A DNA stretch of 64,000 bases from contig NZ_QZVR01000019.1 in the NCBI RefSeq assembly GCF_003660455.1, forward strand, positions 1 to 64,000, read 5' to 3'. This DNA is from Nocardioides ferulae (GTDB taxonomy: Bacteria > Actinomycetota > Actinomycetes > Propionibacteriales > Nocardioidaceae). The position numbers and the translations under genes are program-made. Under the pieces are notes generated by a model. The model was not told the DNA's origin, did not search any database, and worked only from the letters and a program-made list of their open reading frames with translations. Positions 57,827 to 64,000 of the stretch are shown here, in pieces. Positions within the stretch are counted from its first letter, which is position 1, and the number at the start of each line of letters is the position of its first letter.

Positions 57827-58680
57827 GCGGCGTGGTGGCGCTCGGCTCGGCGCCGGAGGCCGGCAACGGCCTCGCGGTCGTCGACGGCGGGGTCGACGCC
57901 GCCGACGCCCTGGCCCGCGGCGACTGGGTCGAGGCCGGGGTCGACGGCCTGCGAGCCGGGCTCGACCTGGCCGGCGCCGTGCTCGACCCGATCGGCACGA
58001 TCGGGTCCAGCGTCGCCGGGTGGCTGATCGAGCACCTCGGTCCGGTCCAGGGCTGGCTCGACGATCTGTGCGGCAACCCCGCGACGATCGCCGCAGCCAG
58101 TGCCACCTGGCACGCCGTCGCCGAGCAGCTCACCGACGTCGGCGCCGACTACCAGGCCTCGGTGCGCCGCGACTTCGCCGGGCAGCTGGGGCTGACCGCG
58201 GTCAACTACCAGCAGTACTCCGCCCTGCACGCGCACGCCACCGCCCGACTGGCCGCGATCACAGCCGGGACCGGGGCCGGGGTGGCCGCCGCGGGTGCCC
58301 TGCTGGCCGGGGTGCGCGACTTCATCTCCGGGCTGCTCGCCGACGCGGTCGGCCAGGTGGTGAAGCTGGTGGCCGAGTCGGCGGCGACCCTGGGGGTGGC
58401 GGCGCCCCACGCCTTCGCCACGGCCGCGGCGAAGTGCCGTGAGGTGGTCGCCGAGGCGCGCCGCCTGGTCGAGAGCCTGGCCCGGTCGCTGGACCGGATG
58501 GCCGAGCTGTTGCGCCGGGTCGACGAGGCGCTCGAAGCCGGGGCCACCCTGCTCACCCGGGTCTCGTCCCGCTCGGAGCTGCTCGGCGGCCACGCCCGCA
58601 GCCAGGCGCTCGACCTGGTCGTCGCGATCGCCGACCGGGCCGGTCAGATCGACGACACGACGCCGTACGCCGTCGTCTGA
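57823..58680 (+). CDS. Large WXG/ESX-substrate-like helical protein
   Basis: A 285-residue helical, alanine-rich protein, GTG 57823. The middle segment (TWHAVAEQLTDVGADYQASV) resembles the second helix of WXG-type domains. A hydrophobic stretch (ITAGTGAGVAAAGALLAGV) and long C-terminal helices follow. No toxin or enzyme domain is recognised at the C-terminus. It looks like the substrate or backbone of a type VII-like set with the two upstream small proteins. Function unknown. Confidence 0.65.
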   Translation: MSGVVALGSAPEAGNGLAVVDGGVDAADALARGDWVEAGVDGLRAGLDLAGAVLDPIGTIGSSVAGWLIEHLGPVQGWLDDLCGNPATIAAASATWHAVAEQLTDVGADYQASVRRDFAGQLGLTAVNYQQYSALHAHATARLAAITAGTGAGVAAAGALLAGVRDFISGLLADAVGQVVKLVAESAATLGVAAPHAFATAAAKCREVVAEARRLVESLARSLDRMAELLRRVDEALEAGATLLTRVSSRSELLGGHARSQALDLVVAIADRAGQIDDTTPYAVV

Positions 58681-58861
58681 TCGGGGCTGAGGGAAGACGG
58701 GTTGGGGTGACATGTGTCCGGCCAGCCTCCAGAGCGGGAGGCCCTGGCAACGCGGGCCAGCCGGCGACGCGCGGGACAGACCCGACTCCCCCGCCGCCGG
58801 GACGGTGCAGGGCTGTGGATGGCCACCGCGGATGGTCGCCGCCGGCTGGTAGACAGGCGGC

Positions 58862-61060
58862 GTGACAGCCACCCCAGCCACGACCCCGGCCACCGGCGAT
58901 GCTCCCGACGTGCGCGAGCGCGCCGAGGCCCACCTGCGAGCCCTGGTCGGTCCGCGGGAGGGGGTGCCCGAGGCCCGGCTGCGCGAGGACCAGTGGACCG
59001 CGATCGAGGCGCTGGCGGTGCACCGGCGCCGGGCGCTCGTGGTGCAGCGAACCGGCTGGGGCAAGTCGGCGGTCTACTTCGTGGCGACGCTGCTGCTGCG
59101 CGAGGAGGGTGCCGGGCCCACCGTCATCGTGTCGCCGCTGCTGGCGCTGATGCGCAACCAGATCGCCGCGGCCGAGCGGGCCGGCATCCGCGCGGTGACG
59201 ATCAACTCCACCAACGTCGACGACTGGGAGCCGATCCACGAGTCGATCCAGGCCGGCGAGGTCGACGTGCTGCTGGTCAGCCCCGAGAGGCTGAACAACC
59301 CCGGCTTCCGCGACGCCGTGCTGCCCCGGCTCGCGGCCACCTGCGGGCTGCTGGTGGTCGATGAGGCGCACTGCATCTCCGACTGGGGCCACGACTTCCG
59401 GCCCGACTACCGCCGCATCCGCACGCTGCTGGGCGACCTCCCCGACGGCATCCCGGTGCTGGCCACCACCGCCACCGCCAACGCGCGGGTCACCGCCGAC
59501 GTCGCCGAGCAGCTGGGGGTCTCGGCCGGCTCGACCACCGCAACCGGTTCGACCAGCGCCGAGCACGCTCCCGCCGCCGGCGAGGGCGTGCTGGTGCTGC
59601 GCGGCTCCCTCGACCGCGAGTCGCTGCGGCTGGGCGTGGTCCGGCTGCGCACCCCCGAGCAACGCCTGGCCTGGCTCGCCGACCACCTGGCCGAGCAGCC
59701 CGGCTCCGGCATCGTCTACTGCCTCACCGTGGCCGCCACCCAGGAGATCGCCGACTACCTGCGCTCGCGCGGCCACGCCGTCGCCGCCTACTCCGGCCAG
59801 ACCGAGACCACCGAGCGGCACGCGCTGGAGCAGGACCTCATCGCCGGCCGCGCGAAGGCGCTGATCGCCACCAGCGCGCTGGGCATGGGCTTCGACGCCA
59901 GCCTCGGCTTCGTGGTCAACATGGGCGCCCCCTCCTCGCCGGTGGCCTACTACCAGCAGGTCGGCCGCGCCGGACGTGGCAGCGACCTTCCGCCCGAGGG
60001 CGCGAGCGTGGTGCTGCTGCCCGCGCCCGAGGACCGCGACATCTGGGCCTACTTCGGCTCGCTCGCCTTCCCCCGCGAGGACGTCGTGCGCCGGGTGCTG
60101 CAGGTGCTCACCGACGAGGGGCGCCCGTTGAGCACCGCGGCGTTGGAGACCTACGTCGAGCTCAACCGCAACCGGCTCGAGACCATGCTCAAGGTGCTCG
60201 ACGTGGACGGCGCGGTGCAACGGGTCCGCGGTGGCTGGCAGGCGACCGGCCGCGAATGGGCCTACGACGAGGAGCGCTACCGCCGGGTCGCCGAGGCGCG
60301 GGCGCGCGAGCAGCAGGCGATGCTCGACTACCTGGCCACCGACCAGTGCCGCATGCGGTTCCTGCGCGAGCAGCTCGACGATCCCGAGGCGGTCGACTGC
60401 GGGCGGTGTGACAACTGCGGCGGCCTGGCCCTGTCGGCGGAGGTGTCGGCGGGTTCGGTCGAGGAGGCCGGAGCGCGGCTGGCCCGCCCGGGGGTGCCGG
60501 TCGAGCCGCGCAAGATGTGGCCCACGGCGCTGACCAACCTCGGGCTCGACCTCAAGGGCAAGGTCGGCGACGTCGCCGAGGAGGGGCGGGCCGTGGCCCG
60601 GCTGACCGACCTGGGCCACGGGCAGGCGCTGCGCGAGCTGTTCCGGCCCGGCACCCCCGACGGCCAGGTGCCGGTGCCGCTGGTCAAGGCGGTGATCGGC
60701 GTGCTCGACGACTGGCGGCCGCGGGTCGACGGCATCGTCGTGGTCGAGTCCGCGTCGCGGCCCGCGCTGGTGGCCGACCTCGCCGACGGGCTCTCGCGCT
60801 ACCTGCGGGTCCCGGTCGTGGGCCGCTGGGCGATCGCCGACCCCGGCGTCGTCCCGGGCCAGGGGGCGGTGAACTCCGCCCAGCGGGTCGCCGCGGTGAC
60901 CCGGCGCTACCGCCTCGCCGGCAAGGTTCCCGCCGGCGGCTCGCTGCTGTTGGTCGACGACCTCGTGGTCACCGGCTGGACCCTCACCGTCGCCGCCCGG
61001 GCGCTGCGCCAGGCCGGTGCCGGGGCGGTGCTGCCGCTCACGCTGGCCGTCCAGTCCTGA
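58862..61060 (+). CDS. RecQ-type DNA helicase with C-terminal phosphoribosyltransferase domain
   Basis: A 732-residue fusion. Residues about 35-370 are the RecQ helicase core (RTGWGKSAV Walker A, VVDEAHCISDWGHDFRPDYR motif II, QQVGRAGRGSD motif VI). Then comes a zinc region with CGRCDNCGG near residue 515. A C-terminal phosphoribosyltransferase-like domain follows, with SLLLVDDLVVTGWTL as PRPP loop. The fusion is characteristic of actinobacteria, and its second activity is not defined. GTG 58862 is the start; the ribosome site is weak. Confidence 0.93.
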   Translation: MTATPATTPATGDAPDVRERAEAHLRALVGPREGVPEARLREDQWTAIEALAVHRRRALVVQRTGWGKSAVYFVATLLLREEGAGPTVIVSPLLALMRNQIAAAERAGIRAVTINSTNVDDWEPIHESIQAGEVDVLLVSPERLNNPGFRDAVLPRLAATCGLLVVDEAHCISDWGHDFRPDYRRIRTLLGDLPDGIPVLATTATANARVTADVAEQLGVSAGSTTATGSTSAEHAPAAGEGVLVLRGSLDRESLRLGVVRLRTPEQRLAWLADHLAEQPGSGIVYCLTVAATQEIADYLRSRGHAVAAYSGQTETTERHALEQDLIAGRAKALIATSALGMGFDASLGFVVNMGAPSSPVAYYQQVGRAGRGSDLPPEGASVVLLPAPEDRDIWAYFGSLAFPREDVVRRVLQVLTDEGRPLSTAALETYVELNRNRLETMLKVLDVDGAVQRVRGGWQATGREWAYDEERYRRVAEARAREQQAMLDYLATDQCRMRFLREQLDDPEAVDCGRCDNCGGLALSAEVSAGSVEEAGARLARPGVPVEPRKMWPTALTNLGLDLKGKVGDVAEEGRAVARLTDLGHGQALRELFRPGTPDGQVPVPLVKAVIGVLDDWRPRVDGIVVVESASRPALVADLADGLSRYLRVPVVGRWAIADPGVVPGQGAVNSAQRVAAVTRRYRLAGKVPAGGSLLLVDDLVVTGWTLTVAARALRQAGAGAVLPLTLAVQS

Positions 61061-61194
61061 CGCCGCCGGCGGCAGCCCACCCCCAGGGGTGGAAGTGCCG
61101 GCCCACGCGGGGGAAGGCTCAGCACTCGGGCGTCGGCGCCGATGAGCGGCACCGGGGGGGTGTGACATCCGTCTTCACTCCGAGAGGAACCACC

Positions 61195-61872
61195 ATGCGC
61201 CGGTCTCCGACCCGCTCCATCCTCATCACCACCACTGCCGCGGCCCTGCTGCTCTCCGGCTCCGCCGCCTTCGCGGGCGTCGGCCAGGTCGTCGACCCGG
61301 TCGCTGACGCCCCGGCCGAGGGCGACCTGACCCTGGTCACCGTCGACAACGGCGTCGACCTGCTGCAGGTCAAGGCCAAGGTGGCCCGGCTCACCGTCGG
61401 GCGCACCCACCTGGTCGCCACGCTGACCCCGGTCACCGCCACCGACCCGGCCACGGACCCGGTCGACGAGCCGGAGACCGACCCCGTCGAGGACCCGACG
61501 GACCCGGCCGCGGAGCCGGTCGACGCGCCGGAGACCGACCCCATTGACGCGCCGGAGGTCGACGCCCCGGCGGCGTACGTCGTCCGCTCGGTCGTCCTCC
61601 CCGCCACGAGCAAGGGGAAGGGCAAGCCGGCCAAGCCGGGGAAGATCGGCGCCGTGCTCGAGTCGGTCGACGCGGCCGGCGAGGTCACCGCGGTCGTCTG
61701 CAAGAACGTCAAGGCCACGCTGGCGAAGGGCCGCAACGGCCAGTCGCAGCTGCGGGTGCCTCAGGTCTGCCTCGGCGGGCTCGCCGGCACGATGAGCGTC
61801 GTGGTCACCACCGTCGACGCCGATGGTGAGGTCGTCGACGAGGCCGACCCGGTCGAGGTCACCCTCGACTAG
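61195..61872 (+). CDS. Secreted protein with acidic Pro/Asp-rich linker
   Basis: A 225-residue exported protein: signal peptide MRRSPTRSILITTTAAALLL ending near AFA-GV. A short beta-like region (LTLVTVDNGVDLLQVKAKVA) precedes a roughly 45-residue degenerate repeat of DP-, PVD- and PET-type units. A Lys-rich patch (KGKGKPAKPGK) and a final beta region with two cysteines follow. ATG 61195 has GAGAGGAA upstream. No family recognised; a cell-wall or calcium-binding role is conceivable from the acidic repeats. Confidence 0.75.
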   Translation: MRRSPTRSILITTTAAALLLSGSAAFAGVGQVVDPVADAPAEGDLTLVTVDNGVDLLQVKAKVARLTVGRTHLVATLTPVTATDPATDPVDEPETDPVEDPTDPAAEPVDAPETDPIDAPEVDAPAAYVVRSVVLPATSKGKGKPAKPGKIGAVLESVDAAGEVTAVVCKNVKATLAKGRNGQSQLRVPQVCLGGLAGTMSVVVTTVDADGEVVDEADPVEVTLD

Positions 61873-61896
61873 TCTCCGAGGAGAGCTCCAAGCGCC

Positions 61897-61932
61897 GACG
61901 GCCCGGCACCACCATCGTGGTGCCGGGCCGTC
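61897..61932. terminator. Perfect 16-bp-stem hairpin terminator
   Basis: GACGGCCCGGCACCAC (61897-61912) pairs without mismatch with 61917-61932 across the loop CATC. It lies between the convergent secreted-protein and MFS genes and can end transcription in both directions. Confidence 0.88.
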
Positions 61933-61952
61933 GTCATGCCTGCCGGCCTGCG

Positions 61953-63557
61953 TCAGTGACCCACCAGCACGGTCGGGTCCACGCTCTTCTCGCTCTTGCG
62001 GCGGGGCAGGAAGAACGCCGGCACCAGCACCAGGGCCACGAGCACCGTCGCCAGCGTGAACGTGCCGCTGAAGACGCCGGCCAGGTCGTCGAGGGTCTGC
62101 TGGACCAGGCCCGGCACGGCCTCCGGCGGGATCCCGGACTGCTGGAGGAACCCGGCCAGCTCCTCCTCGTCCTCGGCGACCGAGGCCAGCGCCAGCCCGG
62201 TGGGGTCGACGTCGTCCTTGAGCCCGTTGGTGAGCAGCACGGTGAACACCGCCGTGCCGATCGACGCGGCGACCTGCTGCACGATGTTCATCAGCGTCGA
62301 GCCGCGGGCGATCGTGTGCTCGCGCAGCGTGGCCAGCGCGGCCGACATGATCGGCATCATCGTGCCGCCCATGCCCAGCCCCATCACGAACAGCGCGCCG
62401 AGCAGGTACCAGTACGACGTGGTGGCGTCGAGCTGCGAGAACAGGCCCATGCCGATCGCCACCACCGAGACGCCGGTGAGCACCACCTTGCCGGGACCGA
62501 TCCGGTCGGCGAGCACACCGGCCACGGGCATCGTCATCATCGCGCCCAGGCCCTGGGGGGCGAGCACGAGCCCGGCGCCGAGGGCGTCCTCGCCACGGAC
62601 CTGCTGGAAGTAGAGCGGGAACAGCACGCTGGCGCCGAAGAAGGCGATCGCGAAGAACGACATCGCGAGCACCGCCGCGGTGAGGTTGCGGTTCTCGAAC
62701 AGCCGGACGTCGACCAGCGGGTGCAGGTTCTTGCGGTTCAGCGCCCACGGCACGAACGCGGCCACCAGCACCAGGCCGGCGATGGCCGGAGCCAGCACCT
62801 CGGTGTCGGCGATGGTGCCGGTCTCGGGGACCATCGAGACGCCGTAGAGGAACGCCGCGAGGCCCGGCGAGAGCAGCAGCATGCCCAGCCAGTCGAAGGT
62901 CTCCGACGGCTCGACGTGGTCGGGGGGCAGCACCTTCGCGGCATAGACCAGCGCGCCCGCGCCGATCGGCAGGTTGATCAGGAAGATCCAGTGCCAGCTG
63001 GCGTAGTCGATGAGCGCGCCGCCGACGATCGGGCCGAAGATCGGCCCCAGCAGCATCGGGATGCCGAGCACGGCCATCACCCGGCCGACCCGCTCGGGGC
63101 CCGCGGCGCGGGTCAGGATCGTCATGCCGAGCGGCATCAGCATGCCGCCGCCCAGGCCCTGGACCACCCGGAAGGCGACCAGCATCGGCAGGCTCGTGGC
63201 CACGGCGCACAGCACCGACCCGAGCGTGAACAGCAGCACGGCCAGCAGGTAGAGGCGCTTGGTGCCGAACCGGTCGGCCGCCCAGCCGGTGAGCGGGATG
63301 ACCGTGGCCAGTGCCAGCGTGTAGCCGGTCATCGTCCAGGCCACCTGTGCGGAGGTGGCGTCGAACTCCCGCTGGAAGGTCTGCAGCGCCACCGAGACCA
63401 CCGTGATGTCGAGGATCGACATGATCGCGCCCAGCACGACGACTCCGGCGATGACGAGCGTGCGGCGGTCCAGGCCCATGCCCGGGTCGGGCAGGTGGTG
63501 TGGATGGTGGGAGTCGGTGTCCGGCGAGGTCGGGCCGGCAGGGGGATCCATGGTCAC
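61953..63557 (-). CDS. MFS drug/siderophore exporter, DHA2 (EmrB) type
   Basis: A 534-residue transporter with 14 predicted membrane segments. LDITVVSVALQTFQREFDAT and GWAADRFGTKRLYLLAVLLF (motif A) and GPIFGPIVGGALIDYASWHW (motif C) place it in DHA2. The N-terminus is His/Pro-rich. It starts at GTG 63557 (ATG 63551 also possible). TAGCCT, seven bases upstream, would make a leaderless mRNA, and an IdeR-like box overlaps this promoter. Iron control and siderophore or metal-chelate export are therefore possible. Confidence 0.92.
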   Translation of the reverse strand: MTMDPPAGPTSPDTDSHHPHHLPDPGMGLDRRTLVIAGVVVLGAIMSILDITVVSVALQTFQREFDATSAQVAWTMTGYTLALATVIPLTGWAADRFGTKRLYLLAVLLFTLGSVLCAVATSLPMLVAFRVVQGLGGGMLMPLGMTILTRAAGPERVGRVMAVLGIPMLLGPIFGPIVGGALIDYASWHWIFLINLPIGAGALVYAAKVLPPDHVEPSETFDWLGMLLLSPGLAAFLYGVSMVPETGTIADTEVLAPAIAGLVLVAAFVPWALNRKNLHPLVDVRLFENRNLTAAVLAMSFFAIAFFGASVLFPLYFQQVRGEDALGAGLVLAPQGLGAMMTMPVAGVLADRIGPGKVVLTGVSVVAIGMGLFSQLDATTSYWYLLGALFVMGLGMGGTMMPIMSAALATLREHTIARGSTLMNIVQQVAASIGTAVFTVLLTNGLKDDVDPTGLALASVAEDEEELAGFLQQSGIPPEAVPGLVQQTLDDLAGVFSGTFTLATVLVALVLVPAFFLPRRKSEKSVDPTVLVGH

Positions 63558-63566
63558 CGGACGAGG

Positions 63567-63585
63567 CTAGGGAAGCCTCACCTTC
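63567..63585. promoter_or_regulatory. IdeR/DtxR-like iron box upstream of MFS exporter
   Basis: The 19-bp sequence on the minus strand, GAAGGTGAGGCTTCCCTAG, matches the IdeR consensus at 13 of 19 positions, including AGGT, AGGCT and CCTA. It ends ten bases before the exporter start and overlaps the presumed -10. The match count is my own alignment; binding is inferred. Confidence 0.4.
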
Positions 63586-63720
63586 GGCACCAACCGACTT
63601 TGGTCGCCGGCGAGGGTGGCGTTCGTCACCACCGGGAGCGCAAGTCGGCTGCGGCTCGGTGGTCGCGGCGACGTATGACGTCCCGAGGCGGCCGCGGCGG
63701 CCGCGGCGGACACGAGCGGC

Positions 63721-64000
63721 TCAGCCGGCCGGCGGCTCGCGGAAGCGGCTCGGGGTGGTGCCGTGCCAGCGCCGGAACGCCCGGGTGAACGCGGTCTCGT
63801 CGGAGTAGCCGAGCCGGGTGGCGATGTCGGTGACCCGGAGCCCCTGCTGCAGCCAGCGGGCGGTGAGCTCCTGCAGGGCCCGCTCGCGCACCGCGCGGAA
63901 GGTCAGTCCCTGCTCGGCGAGCAGCCGGTTGAGGTGACGGGTGCTCACCGCCAGGTGCTCGGCCACCCGGTCGCGACCCCAGTCGGGATGCTCGCCGATC
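63721..64000 (-). CDS. AraC-family regulator, C-terminal part (continues beyond window end)
   Basis: The reverse frame is open to the right edge and shows the complete C-terminal AraC DNA-binding domain. The first helix-turn-helix is VAEHLAVSTRHLNRLLAEQG and the second IATRLGYSDETAFTRAFRRW, followed by HGTTPSRFRE. The effector domain lies outside the window. An internal GTG at 63966 is not the true start. It is read in the same direction as the MFS gene and lies upstream of it. Confidence 0.88.
   Translation of the reverse strand, partial: IGEHPDWGRDRVAEHLAVSTRHLNRLLAEQGLTFRAVRERALQELTARWLQQGLRVTDIATRLGYSDETAFTRAFRRWHGTTPSRFREPPAG

Noticed and set aside
1..64000. CRISPR arrays, insertion sequences, rRNA genes or phage structural genes
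   Set aside because: I looked for spaced direct repeats, transposases with terminal repeats and conserved rRNA blocks and saw none.

Overview
The window is GC-rich, gene-dense DNA. Its gene content points to a high-GC actinobacterium, most likely a Nocardioides-type member of the Propionibacteriales. This rests on an AlkB-rubredoxin fusion, a ROK-family polyphosphate glucokinase, F420/LLM oxidoreductases, a RecQ helicase with a C-terminal phosphoribosyltransferase domain, YbaB/ESX-like small proteins, many GTG starts and several probable leaderless starts. The taxonomic call is inference; there is no rRNA or complete tRNA gene here.

Positions 1-18,400 hold a compact catabolic cluster for an unidentified carboxylic acid. 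It encodes a TetR-type regulator (cut by the window edge), an ACMSD-like amidohydrolase, a SnoaL-like protein, two acyl-CoA dehydrogenases, an enoyl-CoA hydratase, a conserved-looking 101-residue protein, an acyl-CoA ligase, two short-chain dehydrogenases, two paralogous LLM flavin oxidoreductases, a PaaI-like thioesterase and a branched-chain-type ABC importer. In that importer, permease, permease and ATPase are fused in one 910-residue chain. A tandem-duplicated GntR/FadR regulator is translationally linked to the importer. A shared operator-like palindrome, TTGACG-N4-CGTCAA, stands in front of every divergent promoter of the cluster. This strongly suggests one regulon, probably run by the edge TetR gene.

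The cluster ends in decay. A second acyl-CoA ligase is cut after about 90 codons, followed by about 400 bases without a gene. Next comes a 22-base sequence with the geometry of a tRNA 3' end, then a strong terminator. This looks like an integration scar or recombination boundary near 18.4-18.8 kb.

From 18.9 to 31 kb the content is housekeeping or accessory: an AraC regulator, a DHFR-like reductase, a VOC protein, a DesK/DesR-type two-component pair, an N-terminally truncated MFS transporter behind an XRE-cupin regulator, a flavin oxidoreductase fused to a methyltransferase, an aldo/keto reductase, an App1-type phosphatase, a crotonase-fold protein and a YwiC-like membrane protein. From 31 to 44.8 kb there are a nitroreductase, small membrane proteins, a TetR-MMPL pair divergent from cstA-ybdD, a nitrate/sulfonate-type ABC importer, a second MMPL exporter divergent from a MarR gene, and polyphosphate glucokinase.

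From 45.1 to 49.2 kb lies an alkane-oxidation module (AlkB-rubredoxin fusion plus 3Fe-4S ferredoxin) directly followed by a chemoreceptor. From 49.2 to 64 kb there are an ECF sigma factor with its YCII partner, a TetR gene, an M15 peptidase lipoprotein, a quinone oxidoreductase, an M13 peptidase, a ComB-like phosphatase, an orphan ESX-like three-gene set, RecQ, a secreted acidic protein, an MFS exporter with an IdeR-like box, and a partial AraC regulator. Three copies of a roughly 60-bp inverted-repeat element sit in the intergenic gaps at 49.2, 53.1 and 56.9 kb.
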